Shown piece by piece: positions 18,250 through 27,080 of a stretch of 64,000 nucleotides of DNA. Source of the DNA: Pelagibacterium sediminicola (GTDB lineage: Bacteria > Pseudomonadota > Alphaproteobacteria > Rhizobiales > Devosiaceae); assembly GCF_003390885.1 (NCBI RefSeq), contig NZ_QMEL01000001.1, positions 372,001 to 436,000 on the forward strand. The letters run 5' to 3'. The first letter of the stretch is position 1. Each line of letters begins with the position of its first letter. A program made the position numbers and the translations under genes. The notes under the pieces were generated by a model that searched no databases, was not told the origin of the DNA, and saw only the letters and a list, made by a program, of their open reading frames with translations.

Positions 18250-19674
18250 TCAGACCGCGTAGGCGGCCCGCATCGCCGCGATATCGTCGAGCGCGCTCAA
18301 GAATTGCGACCAGTCGTCGTTAGCCGCGATCGGCGCCCAGATCGCCTCGACCTCATCGATGAGCAGGGTGCGCGGGGCGGGGCCCCCGAAATAGGGATGC
18401 GCCCGGGCATTTTCGCAAGGCTCGAACGTCTTAAGAAGCGACAGCACCGGCGCAAAATCATCGCCACGATAAAGCGCACCCAGAGGCCCCGCCATCGCCT
18501 TGTCGTGCGCCAGACCCCCGCCGCGCCAGTCAAAGAACACCCGCTCGTAATCGGGCGCGGCCGCCGCCATGAAACTATAAAGAGCCGACACCAGTTGCCG
18601 GTCCTTTTCCTCTCCTTGCGCCTTCAATCCCAGACGCCGCAGCACCGCCTGTGCAAGACTGTTCTGAAAGGCGGGCCAGAAGCGGTTGAGTTCGGGTTCG
18701 AGCGTTTCAACGCTTGCCAGCGGCACCAGCGTTTCGGCCAGCCGCGTGAGGTTCCAGGCCAGCGCATCGGGCTGCCGCCCGAAGGCGTATAGACCCGTCT
18801 CGTCGAAATAGGCGGCGACAAACCCCGGATCGTAGCGCAGCAGAAAGCGCCAGGGGCCGTAATCAAAGCTCTCCCCGGTGATGTTGATATTGTCGGAGTT
18901 GAGAACACCATGGACGAACCCGGCGGCGATCCATTGCGCCCCGACCCGCGCGACGTTTCCGGCCACCGCGCCGAGCAGGGCCGGCACCCGGTCCTCCTGG
19001 GGCAGAGCGTTGAGATGGGGATAGTAATGGGCGATCACGTGCTCGACGAGCCTTTGCAGGTTCGCTTCGTCCTTGAAAAAGGCCAGCCGCTGGAAGGTGC
19101 CGATGCGGATATGGGAATGGGACAACCGCACCAGCACCGCCGCGCGCGTGGGCGAGGGTTCGTCGTTGCGGTAAAGACTTTCCCCCGTCTCGATCAGCGA
19201 AAACCCCTTGGAGGTTTCAACCCCCAGCGCCTCGAGCATTTCGGCGGCCAGAACCTCGCGCACCCCGCCCTTGAGGGTCAGCCGCCCGTCCCCGCCTCGC
19301 GACCACGGAGTTACCCCCGACCCCTTGGTGCCGAAATCGCGCAAGATCATGCCTTCACGATCAAACCCTTGCGCGAACAGGAATCCGCGCCCGTCGCCAA
19401 GCTGGGGGTTGTAGCTGTGGAACTGATGCCCGTGATAGCGCAGCGCCAGCGGCGTCTCAAAGCTTCCCGGAAGCGGCACAAAGCGCCCGAAATGGTCGAG
19501 CCATTGCGCATCGGTCAGCCCGCCCAGCCCCATGCGCTCCGCCCAGCGTCGGTTGCGGTAGCGCAGGACAAGTTGCGAAAAATCGGCCCCTTCGACGGGA
19601 TCGAAAAAATCCCGTCCCAGCGCCTCATGGACGCGCGCGGGGCGCCAGTCGGAAAGGGCGGTTGTCTGGAGCAT
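18250..19674 (-). CDS. selO: Protein adenylyltransferase SelO (YdiU)
   Basis: A pseudokinase-fold enzyme of 474 aa that transfers AMP from ATP to protein hydroxyls. The conserved blocks are FSQLVLRYRNRRWAERMGL (start), YHGHQFHSYNPQLGDGRG (~81-98), KGSGVTPWSRGGDGRLTLKG and HGVLNSDNINITGESFDYGP (~240-259), where N and D are the metal ligands and catalytic aspartate. The family's usual C-terminal Cys/Sec motif is absent: the protein ends IAAMRAAYAV. This suggests a non-redox-switched or slightly truncated member. It is probably co-transcribed with the DUF1223 gene. Confidence 0.95.
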   Translation of the reverse strand: MLQTTALSDWRPARVHEALGRDFFDPVEGADFSQLVLRYRNRRWAERMGLGGLTDAQWLDHFGRFVPLPGSFETPLALRYHGHQFHSYNPQLGDGRGFLFAQGFDREGMILRDFGTKGSGVTPWSRGGDGRLTLKGGVREVLAAEMLEALGVETSKGFSLIETGESLYRNDEPSPTRAAVLVRLSHSHIRIGTFQRLAFFKDEANLQRLVEHVIAHYYPHLNALPQEDRVPALLGAVAGNVARVGAQWIAAGFVHGVLNSDNINITGESFDYGPWRFLLRYDPGFVAAYFDETGLYAFGRQPDALAWNLTRLAETLVPLASVETLEPELNRFWPAFQNSLAQAVLRRLGLKAQGEEKDRQLVSALYSFMAAAAPDYERVFFDWRGGGLAHDKAMAGPLGALYRGDDFAPVLSLLKTFEPCENARAHPYFGGPAPRTLLIDEVEAIWAPIAANDDWSQFLSALDDIAAMRAAYAV

Positions 19675-19831
19675 GAGGCGGGTTACCCGGGTTTGACTCG
19701 AAAGGCAAACCCGAGCCTGGAGTTTTTTCTGTTTTGATGGAATCGGCCGCGCGCCTGCCTGTCCCCTGGGACTTCACACCCGGAAGCGTTTTTAAAACAG
19801 GTGGACGATGCCGCCCGCGCGGTCAGGGTCC

Positions 19832-20218
19832 TCAGGGCCGCGCCACGTCCCAGTTGCCGCCAACCCCGTCCCCGGTCGTCTGGCCGGGTTCGGTATCGCC
19901 GACCCAGTAATAAAGCGGCATGCCGTCCTTGGCCCATTGCACCGTGCCATCGGTGCGGGTGACGAGCGTATAGCCGCCCTCTTCGGCAGCGTCGTCCTGG
20001 GCAAAAAACGGCGGCCAGTTCTCGGCGCACTGGTCATAGCAATTGGAAACGCCGGCTTCATCGTTGCGGAACGTATAGAGTACCATACCGTCCGCATCGG
20101 CCAGTACATCCCCGAGATCGGTCGAAACCGTCGACACCGGCGCCTGTGCGAAGGCCGGGCTGATGACAAGCGCAAACCCTATGGCCAGCGCCGGAGGCAA
20201 AAATTTTATTCCGGACAT
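19832..20218 (-). CDS. Secreted COG4315-type repeat protein
   Basis: A 128 aa protein with a signal peptide (MSGIKFLPP...ISPAFAQA). The mature part carries two tandem units of the 'secreted repeat of unknown function' type, recognisable by LGDVLADADGMVLYTF with NCYDQCAENWPPFF, and TRTDGTVQWAKDGMPLYYWVGD. These are the YxFxxD/WPPF pattern of COG4315 lipoprotein-like proteins. Cysteines in SNCYDQC may pair. There is no lipobox cysteine at the cleavage site, so it is probably soluble in the periplasm. Long overlapping frames in this region are shadows. The function is unknown. Confidence 0.85.
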   Translation of the reverse strand: MSGIKFLPPALAIGFALVISPAFAQAPVSTVSTDLGDVLADADGMVLYTFRNDEAGVSNCYDQCAENWPPFFAQDDAAEEGGYTLVTRTDGTVQWAKDGMPLYYWVGDTEPGQTTGDGVGGNWDVARP

Positions 20219-20320
20219 GATCGGATCTCCCTTTGCCGTCACGGCAAGGCGGCCGGAATGGCCGGCTTTTACGTGACAGGACATAAGACACGCAACCGGC
20301 CAGTTTTGTTCCCTTCTCCC

Positions 20321-20349
20321 AAAAAGAAAACCCGGCCACAGGGGCCGGG
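20321..20349 (-). terminator. Rho-independent terminator of the ffh-rplS block
   Basis: On the minus strand the 7-bp stem CCCGGCC/GGCCGGG with a 5-base loop is followed by TTTTCTTTTT. It starts 30 bases after the rplS stop and ends the ribosomal/SRP operon. Confidence 0.9.
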
Positions 20350-20378
20350 CATTCGGAATCGGCTTTATAAGCGATGTG

Positions 20379-20930
20379 TTATTCGCTCTTGGCCTCGTCA
20401 GCCGCAGGCGCGTCGGCCTGAGCTTCGGCGGCGGCGGCGGCAGCCTCGGCGGCTTCCTGCGCGGCGAGTTCGGCGGCCAGCGCCTCGGCGGCGGCGATTT
20501 TTTCAGCCTCGCGCGCGGCCTTGGCATCGGCGACGGCCTGGCGCTCGTCGGCCTCGATGCGCTTGGTGCGGGCGCTGGTCGATTCAAAGATGCGGGCCGA
20601 CTTGCCGCGGCGGTCGCGCAGGTAATAGAGCTTGGCGCGCCGCACCTTGCCGCGCTTTAAGACCTCGATGCGGTCGACCATGGGCGAAAGGACCGGGAAC
20701 ACGCGCTCCACGCCCTCGCCATAGGAGATCTTGCGCACGGTAAAGCTTTCCATCAGCCCGGCGCCCGAGCGCGAGATCACGACGCCCTCATAGGCCTGAA
20801 GGCGCTCTTTTTCGCCTTCGCGGATGCGCACCCATACCTTGACGGTGTCGCCGGGGGAAAATTCGGGAACCGCGCGCTTGGCGACAAGCGCCTCGGCCTG
20901 CTCTTTTTCGAGCTGCTGAATGATGTTCAT
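20379..20930 (-). CDS. rplS: 50S ribosomal protein L19
   Basis: The first ~120 residues are canonical L19 ([73 protein letters not shown]). About 60 residues of Ala/Glu-rich predicted helix then extend the protein to 183 aa, against ~115 in E. coli. Such tails occur in alphaproteobacterial L19. It sits at the 30S-50S interface. It is the last gene of the ffh-rpsP-rimM-trmD-rplS order, followed by a strong terminator. Confidence 0.98.
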   Translation of the reverse strand: MNIIQQLEKEQAEALVAKRAVPEFSPGDTVKVWVRIREGEKERLQAYEGVVISRSGAGLMESFTVRKISYGEGVERVFPVLSPMVDRIEVLKRGKVRRAKLYYLRDRRGKSARIFESTSARTKRIEADERQAVADAKAAREAEKIAAAEALAAELAAQEAAEAAAAAAEAQADAPAADEAKSE

Positions 20931-21049
20931 GTCAAAAAATCCGTTCTGATCTTTTCAATGGGGCCCCTTTGGGTGCCCGGTCTTGTTTGGACGGACGGAG
21001 CAAGGCTCCATAGGTCGAGCGCGGCTATACCGCCAAAATCCCTGCGAGT

Positions 21050-21748
21050 CTAGGATTTTTGCTTGTAGGCCGCCCAGAGGTCCGGGCGCCGCGCCCGGGT
21101 CAGCGCCTCGGCCTGTTCCCGCCGCCATTTTTCCACCCGGCCATGATCCCCCGAGGTCAGGACGCCGGGGATTTCGCGGCCCTCGAAAACCTGCGGGCGG
21201 GTATAGTGCGGGTATTCGAGCAGCCCCCCCTCAAAGCTCTCCTCGGCATGGCTTTCCGCCGCCCCCAGCACGCCGGGCAACAGCCGCACCACCGCTTCGA
21301 GCAGCACCATGGCGGCCACCTCGCCGCCAGCAAGGACATAATCGCCGATCGAGATCTCCTCGAGCCCGCGCGCCTCTATCACCCGCTGGTCCACCCCCTC
21401 GAACCGCCCGCACACGATCACCGCCCCCGGGCCTCCCGCAAGGTCCCGCACGCGGGCCTGCGTCAGCGGGACGCCGCGCGGGCTCATCAATAGTTTGGGG
21501 CGCGGATCGGTGGCGGGAGCGACATCATCGAGCGCGGCGGCCAGGATATCGGGCCGCAGCACCATGCCCGCTCCCCCGCCCGAAGGCGTGTCGTCGACCG
21601 TGCGGTGCTTGTCTGGCGCGTAATCGCGCAGGAAAAGGGTCTCGAGCGACCACGCCCCGTTCTCGAGCCCACGCCCGATCACCGAAGCGCCCAACGGGCC
21701 GGGGAAAAGGCCGGGAAAAAGCGTGATGACCGACGCCCTGAAACCCAT
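21050..21748 (-). CDS. trmD: tRNA (guanine(37)-N(1))-methyltransferase
   Basis: TrmD methylates G37 of tRNAs reading CNN codons and prevents +1 frameshifting. The 232 aa protein has the SPOUT trefoil-knot segment ([19 protein letters not shown]), [15 protein letters not shown] written here as [15 protein letters not shown], and the catalytic-site pattern [17 protein letters not shown]. The start at 21748 lies 3 bases after the rimM stop, so the genes are translationally coupled, as in other bacteria. Confidence 0.97.
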   Translation of the reverse strand: MGFRASVITLFPGLFPGPLGASVIGRGLENGAWSLETLFLRDYAPDKHRTVDDTPSGGGAGMVLRPDILAAALDDVAPATDPRPKLLMSPRGVPLTQARVRDLAGGPGAVIVCGRFEGVDQRVIEARGLEEISIGDYVLAGGEVAAMVLLEAVVRLLPGVLGAAESHAEESFEGGLLEYPHYTRPQVFEGREIPGVLTSGDHGRVEKWRREQAEALTRARRPDLWAAYKQKS

Positions 21749-21751
21749 GGC

Positions 21752-22312
21752 TCAATCGTCCGTGTCTTGAGGATCGCGCGGGGTCTCATCGAGCCACCCC
21801 GCGGGGGGCACGGCAACGAGATAGCCCTTTTCGATATGAAGTTCGGGCACCACCGCGCGGGTAAAGGGCAGATAGACCGATTTTCCCCCCGCCGCGAGCC
21901 TTACATCGAGAAGGTCGTCCGACCCGAAATTGGTGACCGCCGTCACCGTGCCCAGCGGGGTTCCGTCGACAAGCTGCACCTCAAGCCCGATGAGATCGGC
22001 GTGATAGAACTCGTCCTCATCGGCCTTGCCAAGCTGTTCGCGCGGCACGTACAGCGAGACCCCGTTGAGCCGTTCGGCCCCATTGCGGTCCGCAACGCCC
22101 TTGATGGCTGCGATGACCACATTTTTGGACAGCCGCGCCCTGGTGATCGAGACGACGAGACCCGCCCGGTCGGTCTGGAGCGGATCGTAACCGGCAATGG
22201 CGAGCGGGTCCTCGGTATAGGAGGTGATGCGCACCTCCCCCCCGATCCCATGGGCCGCACCGATACGGCCCATGAGAATGCGGTTGTCGGCGCTTTTGCC
22301 CGGTCCGGCCAA
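21752..22312 (-). CDS. rimM: Ribosome maturation factor RimM
   Basis: RimM assists assembly of the 30S head and binds S19. The 186 aa protein starts with the family's MGRIGAAHGIGGEVRITSYTEDP and has the PRC-barrel domain (DLIGLEVQLVDGTPLGTVTAV, DLLDVRL, LPFTRAVVPELHIEKGYL). The C-terminus is short and acidic. It lies 6 bases after rpsP and 3 before trmD, in the classical rpsP-rimM-trmD order. Confidence 0.96.
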   Translation of the reverse strand: MAGPGKSADNRILMGRIGAAHGIGGEVRITSYTEDPLAIAGYDPLQTDRAGLVVSITRARLSKNVVIAAIKGVADRNGAERLNGVSLYVPREQLGKADEDEFYHADLIGLEVQLVDGTPLGTVTAVTNFGSDDLLDVRLAAGGKSVYLPFTRAVVPELHIEKGYLVAVPPAGWLDETPRDPQDTDD

Positions 22313-22318
22313 GAAAAA

Positions 22319-22738
22319 TTACTCGGCAGCCGTATCTTCGGCAGCGGGAGCTTCCTCGGCGGGAGCCTCTTGGGCAGGGGCCGCGGCAGCTTCGCGCGCG
22401 GCGTCCTCGGCGGCCTTCTTTTCCTCGAGGCGTTCGAGCGCCTTGGCGCCGGGCTTGCCCTTGTTGGGATTGTTCTTGGCCGCGCGCTTCAAGAGCCCTG
22501 CCGCATCGAGCAGCCGCTCGACGCGGTCGGTCGGCTGGGCGCCGGTCTTGAGCCAGTGGGCGGCGCGCTCGGTGTCGAGCACGACACGCTTTTCGTCGTC
22601 CTTGGGCAGCATGGGGTTGTACGAGCCGAGGCGCTCGATCACGCGCCCGTCGCGCGGCGAGCGCGCATCGGCGATGACGATGTGGTAATAGGGGCGCTTT
22701 TTCGAGCCACCGCGTGCAAGGCGAATCTTGATTGCCAT
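22319..22738 (-). CDS. rpsP: 30S ribosomal protein S16
   Basis: The N-terminal ~85 residues are standard S16 ([30 protein letters not shown] as [10 protein letters not shown]). The protein continues to 139 aa with a Lys-then-Ala/Glu/Pro-rich low-complexity tail ([21 protein letters not shown]), much longer than the ~82 aa E. coli protein. A similar tail on L19 in the same operon is noteworthy. It lies between ffh and rimM. Confidence 0.97.
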   Translation of the reverse strand: MAIKIRLARGGSKKRPYYHIVIADARSPRDGRVIERLGSYNPMLPKDDEKRVVLDTERAAHWLKTGAQPTDRVERLLDAAGLLKRAAKNNPNKGKPGAKALERLEEKKAAEDAAREAAAAPAQEAPAEEAPAAEDTAAE

Positions 22739-22774
22739 CTTTGGTCTTTCCGTTTCTGGTCTGGGTCTAAAGGG

Positions 22775-24337
22775 TTATTTCTTCTTTCCCGGCAGGCCCG
22801 GAAGGCCCGGCAATCCGGGGAATTTCTGGTTGCCGCCAAGCCCGGGCAAGCCGGGCAGCCCGCCCGTTCCGGTCTTTTTGGCGAGTTTTGAAAAATCATC
22901 GGGCAGCTTTGCGGGGTCGGCCCCCATCTGTCTGGCCATCTTTTCAAGCTCTGCGGGGTCCATATCGGGCATGCCCCCGCCGCCCAGCATCTTCTGGCCC
23001 ATGCCGCCGAACATGCCGGCCAGCCCGCCCGCACCCCCGCGCGATACCTTTTTCATCATGTCCGCCATCTGGCGGTGCATCTTGATGAGCTTGTTGATCT
23101 CGGAGACCTCGACCCCGGCCCCCGCCGCGATGCGTTTTCTGCGCGAGGCGTTCAGGAGGTCGGGCTTTTCGCGTTCCTTTTTGGTCATCGACTGGATGAT
23201 CGCCACCTGGCGGTCGAACATCTTGCCGTCCAGCTTGTCGCTGGGCACGTTCTTGGCCATCTGGCCCATGCCCGGCATCATCTTCATCAGGGACGCCATG
23301 CCGCCCATCTTCTTCATCTGCAAAAGCTGGCCCATCAGGTCATCGAGGTCGAACTGACCCTTCTTGAGCTTTTTGGCCATCTTCTGGGCGTCTTGCGCCG
23401 AGACGGTTTCCGCCGCCTTTTCAACGAGCGAAACGATGTCGCCCATGCCCAGAATGCGGTCGGCGATGCGCTTGGGATGAAAATCCTCGAGCGCATCCAT
23501 CTTTTCGCCCACACCGATCAGCTTGATCGGCTTGCCGGTGGCGGCCCGCATCGAAAGCGCGGCGCCGCCGCGCCCGTCGCCATCCACCCGGGTCAGAACG
23601 ATACCGGTGATATCGACTCTCTGGTCGAAACTGCGCGCCAGGTTCACCGCGTCCTGGCCGGTGAGGCTGTCGGCAACCAGCAGGATTTCGTGCGGGTTGG
23701 AAACGGCCTTGATCTCGGCGGTTTCCGCCATCAGCTCTTCATCGATATGGGTGCGCCCGGCGGTATCGAGCATCACCACGTCATAGCCGCCGGTGCGGGC
23801 CGAGGCGATCGCCCGTTTGGCGATCTCGACCGCCGACTGGCCGGGCACGATCTCGAGGGTATCGACCCCGATCTGCTCACCAAGGGTCCTGAGCTGTTCC
23901 ATTGCCGCCGGACGGCGCGTATCGAGCGACGCGAGAAGGACCCTTTTGTTCTGCCTGTCCTTGAAACGCTTGGCGATCTTGCCCGTGGTCGTCGTCTTGC
24001 CCGAACCTTGCAGGCCCACCATCAGGATGGGCACGGGCGCGGGCGCGTTGAGCGAGATGGGCACCGCCTCCTCGCCGAGCACCGCGACCAGTTCGTCATG
24101 GACGATCTTGACGACCTGCTGGCCCGGCGTCACCGAGCGGGTGACTTCCGCCCCCACCGCCCGCGCGCCCACCTGTTCGGTAAAGGCGCGCACCACCTCG
24201 AGCGACACGTCGGCCTCGATCAGCGCTCGGCGCACTTCGCGCAACGCCGCCTCGACATCGGCCTGGCTCAGCGCGCCCCGGCCCGTAAGGCCGGAAAAGA
24301 TCTTGCCCAGACGATCTGAAAGGCTTTCAAACATCAA
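22775..24337 (-). CDS. ffh: Signal recognition particle protein Ffh
   Basis: Ffh is the SRP54 GTPase that binds signal sequences and SRP RNA and docks with FtsY (encoded at 28.3 kb). Its 520 aa comprise the N domain (1-~85), a G domain with GLQGSGKTTTTGKIAKR, DTAGRTHIDEE and TRVDGDGRGGAALS, and a Met-rich M domain from ~330 (MKKMGGMASLMKMMPGMGQM; RKRIAAGAG). The last ~30 residues are odd: repeated PGLPGL units ending GKKK. No SRP RNA gene was recognised nearby. Confidence 0.98.
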   Translation of the reverse strand: MMFESLSDRLGKIFSGLTGRGALSQADVEAALREVRRALIEADVSLEVVRAFTEQVGARAVGAEVTRSVTPGQQVVKIVHDELVAVLGEEAVPISLNAPAPVPILMVGLQGSGKTTTTGKIAKRFKDRQNKRVLLASLDTRRPAAMEQLRTLGEQIGVDTLEIVPGQSAVEIAKRAIASARTGGYDVVMLDTAGRTHIDEELMAETAEIKAVSNPHEILLVADSLTGQDAVNLARSFDQRVDITGIVLTRVDGDGRGGAALSMRAATGKPIKLIGVGEKMDALEDFHPKRIADRILGMGDIVSLVEKAAETVSAQDAQKMAKKLKKGQFDLDDLMGQLLQMKKMGGMASLMKMMPGMGQMAKNVPSDKLDGKMFDRQVAIIQSMTKKEREKPDLLNASRRKRIAAGAGVEVSEINKLIKMHRQMADMMKKVSRGGAGGLAGMFGGMGQKMLGGGGMPDMDPAELEKMARQMGADPAKLPDDFSKLAKKTGTGGLPGLPGLGGNQKFPGLPGLPGLPGKKK

Positions 24338-24442
24338 AATCGCTCACTTTGTTTCTGCCCGAAGTTCAGGAATTCCGAATATGGGCCTGAAGCGTTGCCA
24401 GAAAAAGGTCCGGCGGCGCGGCCACCAGAGATAAAACCGGTC

Positions 24443-24484
24443 AAAGGCAAAAGACACCCGCGGGCGCAACGCGCTGGCGGGTGT
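24443..24484 (-). terminator. Likely terminator downstream of the chemoreceptor gene
   Basis: The perfect 8-bp arms ACACCCGC and GCGGGTGT (24454-24484) have a 15-base loop and are followed on the minus strand by CTTTTGCCTTT. A second hairpin (GGCGGCTT/AAGCCGCC, 24550-24574) lies nearer the chemoreceptor stop. The 24338-24591 gap holds only these structures and the ffh leader. Confidence 0.6.
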
Positions 24485-24591
24485 TGACCGGCAATCCCTC
24501 GGGAAATGCCCAGTGACTCGAATTCCATCAATGCCTGACAGAAGGTCGAGGCGGCTTATAAGGGCAAAGCCGCCCGCGAGTCAAACGTCCG

Positions 24592-26031
24592 TTACTCGAC
24601 CTTGTAGGCCAGCCGCAGTCCGCCCCAGTGCTTGCCGTTGACGATGATGGGGGCCGAGCAGTCCTTCATCAGCGCGAACTGGCCGCCGCCCATGTCGCGG
24701 CGGTAGGTCTGGACGAGGAACGGCTTGGTGTTGCGCCCCGCCGAGAGCCCCGTGCGGTCATCGAAAATGCGCCGGTTGCGGCAGTTCGAGACGTTCCAGA
24801 CCGGATCGGGCCCCTGGGGGTGCGAATAGATGCGGTTGTGGGTGGGCAGATATCCGTTGCGGTCGACCGCCGCGCAGAAGGTGACGCGCGGGTCCATCTC
24901 GAGCACCGGCTCGAGAATGGCCGGGAGGACCCGGTCGGTAAAGGCTGTGAACCGCGTCAGCATCTGCCTGGGGTTGGACCCGGCGATCTCGCGATAGCCG
25001 GTATCGAACAGATCCGCCATCGCGATCTCGCCCGCCGCCACCGCGCTCTCGAACAGCGCGCCGATGCGGTCGGCCTGTGCCTTCACCTCGTTGATGAAGG
25101 GCGTATCGGCGGTCTCGACCCCGCTATCGGCGACGAACAGGATGAACTCCTCGGAAATCGTGAGGATCGCCTCGGCGCGGTTTTCCGCCGTATCGAGATG
25201 GGACTGGGAGCGCGCGATCGAGGCCGCGAGCCCGTCGAGCCCGCTCTGGACCGCGGCAAAGCCCTCGACATTGGACTGCACCGGCCCGCGCATCGTCTCG
25301 ATGCCGCTGACCAGCGCATCGGCCGATCCCACGACCCGCGCAAGGCTTTCGGTGGCCTCGGTCGCCGCCGCGTTGTGCCCCGCCGCTTCGTTTGCCGCAT
25401 CGGCATTGCACTGCGCCTGAGCCTGAAGCTGGGCCAACGCCTCCTTCATCGAGGAAAGCTGGGTGCTGATCTCGCCCGAAAACCCGTGGATCTGGTCGGC
25501 CAGCGTCTTGACCGCCTGGGCGATGACCGCGAACCCCGCGCCCGCCTCCCCGGCCCGCGCCGCCTCGACGCTCGCATTGAGCGCCAAAAGCTTTGTTTCG
25601 CGCGCGATCTGTCCGATCGAGGCGCTCGCCGCGTTGACCCGCGCGGTGGTCGCTTCAACGGTCACCAGCGTATCGCGGACCTTGAGCGCGCCATCGCCCA
25701 GCGCCGTCATGGCCTTCGTGCTCGATTGCACGACATCGCCCAGCACCCTGGCGCTCTTGCCGATCACGTCGCGCGTCTCGTTCGCCGTCAAAAGCGTTTC
25801 GTTCATGACCTTGTCGAGCGTGGTCGTGGCCGCGCTCATCTCGCCTGCCGCCGCGATCACTTCGTTTGTGGCCGCGCTCTGGCGCTGACCGTCATCGCTC
25901 AGGTCCGCAATGAGCCCGACAATATCGGCGATCGCCACGCCGAGCCGCCCGACCCGTTCTCCGATTGGCGCCAGAACATGTTCCGGCGCACGCTCCCCAC
26001 CGCGCACCTCCATAGTCTGCGTCAAGGACAT
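24592..26031 (-). CDS. Soluble methyl-accepting chemotaxis protein with C-terminal sensor region
   Basis: The protein has 479 aa with no membrane segment. The highly conserved chemoreceptor tip (IGQIARETKLLALNASVEAA plus RAGEAGAGFAVIAQAV) sits in the N-terminal half, flanked by heptad-like coiled coil from ~20 to ~300. The C-terminal ~170 residues (containing NGYLPTHNRIYSHPQ, NCRNRRIFDDRTGL and NGKHWGGLRLAYK) form a separate sensor-like domain. This arrangement inverts the usual sensor-then-signalling order. GGAGGAGGAA directly before ATG at 26031 fixes the start; a 50-codon upstream extension was rejected. It is a cytosolic receptor for an unknown signal. It is divergent from dapF. Confidence 0.92.
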   Translation of the reverse strand: MSLTQTMEVRGGERAPEHVLAPIGERVGRLGVAIADIVGLIADLSDDGQRQSAATNEVIAAAGEMSAATTTLDKVMNETLLTANETRDVIGKSARVLGDVVQSSTKAMTALGDGALKVRDTLVTVEATTARVNAASASIGQIARETKLLALNASVEAARAGEAGAGFAVIAQAVKTLADQIHGFSGEISTQLSSMKEALAQLQAQAQCNADAANEAAGHNAAATEATESLARVVGSADALVSGIETMRGPVQSNVEGFAAVQSGLDGLAASIARSQSHLDTAENRAEAILTISEEFILFVADSGVETADTPFINEVKAQADRIGALFESAVAAGEIAMADLFDTGYREIAGSNPRQMLTRFTAFTDRVLPAILEPVLEMDPRVTFCAAVDRNGYLPTHNRIYSHPQGPDPVWNVSNCRNRRIFDDRTGLSAGRNTKPFLVQTYRRDMGGGQFALMKDCSAPIIVNGKHWGGLRLAYKVE

Positions 26032-26210
26032 TTCCTCCTCCAAGGCACTTGATCTGCCCAATATATGGGCAATCCCGTAACAAGTGCTTAACCACAATGG
26101 ACGCGCAAGACGGGCGCCGGGCGCGGCGGAAGGCTGGAAATCGCAACGCTTTTCCTCCATATAGGCCCTACCGGCAAACAAGGGCCCTTATGGACAGGGA
26201 ACGATCAGCC

Positions 26211-27080
26211 ATGGCCGCAACGGCGCTGCCTTTCGTCAAGATGAACGGGTTGGGGAACGATTTCGTCGTGCTCGATGCGCGGCGCGCGCCCATCGCGCTG
26301 ACCGCCGGAGCGGTGCGCGCTATCGCCGACCGCCGGAGCGGTATCGGCTGCGACCAGCTCATCGTCATCGAGCCCGATGCGATCGAGGGCGTCGATGCCT
26401 TCATGCGCATCTTCAACGCCGAGGGCGGAGAAGTCGACGCCTGCGGCAACGCCACCCGCTGCATCGTTGCAACCATCGCTGCGGAAAAGGGTGCTCAAGG
26501 CGCCACCATCCGCACCAATGCCGGTATTTTGAGCGGCACGCTGAAAGACGATCTCGTCACCGTCGACATGGGCGTACCCCGCTTTGCGTGGGACGAGATT
26601 CCGCTTGCCGAACCCTTTGCCGATACGACGGGCATCGAATTGCAGATCGGTCCCATCGATGCCCCCGTGCTCCATACCCCTTCGGTGGTCAATGTGGGCA
26701 ACCCGCACGCCGTCTTCTGGGTCGATGACCTTGCGGCCCATGATCTTGAGCGCTTCGGGCCGCTGCTTGAAAACCACCCCATCTTTCCCCAGCGCGCCAA
26801 TATCACCCTCGCCCATGTGCTCGGGCCCGACCGCATCCGTATAAAGGTCTGGGAGCGCGGGGCGGGCCTGACGCTTGCCTGCGGCACCGCCGCCTGTGCG
26901 ACCGCCGCCGCCGCCGCCCGCAAGGGACTGACCGGACGCAAGGTGACGATCGAATTGCCCGGCGGCCCGCTCGAGATCGACTGGCGCGAGGACAACGATC
27001 ATATCCTCATGACCGGGCCATGGGCGAATGACGGGGTGGGCGAGATCCCCGCCCACATGCTCGGTGGAGACGCCGCGTGA
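26211..27080 (+). CDS. dapF: Diaminopimelate epimerase
   Basis: DapF converts LL- to meso-diaminopimelate for lysine and peptidoglycan. The 289 aa protein has KMNGLGNDFVVLD near the start. The two catalytic cysteines lie in EVDACGNATRC (~81) and LACGTAACAT (~229). An ATG at 26190, seven codons earlier, is also possible. The stop overlaps the start of mtaB (GTGA), so the dapF-mtaB-ftsY genes are translationally coupled, an order common in Hyphomicrobiales. Confidence 0.97.
   Translation: MAATALPFVKMNGLGNDFVVLDARRAPIALTAGAVRAIADRRSGIGCDQLIVIEPDAIEGVDAFMRIFNAEGGEVDACGNATRCIVATIAAEKGAQGATIRTNAGILSGTLKDDLVTVDMGVPRFAWDEIPLAEPFADTTGIELQIGPIDAPVLHTPSVVNVGNPHAVFWVDDLAAHDLERFGPLLENHPIFPQRANITLAHVLGPDRIRIKVWERGAGLTLACGTAACATAAAAARKGLTGRKVTIELPGGPLEIDWREDNDHILMTGPWANDGVGEIPAHMLGGDAA

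Noticed and set aside
19832-20587. 251-codon minus-strand frame extending the secreted repeat protein upstream
   Set aside because: The signal peptide beginning at 20218 marks the true start; the extension crosses the rplS terminator and the rplS gene in another frame.
24338-24591. SRP RNA gene next to ffh
   Set aside because: Two hairpins are present but there is no conserved GGAA/AGCA-type SRP RNA apical region.
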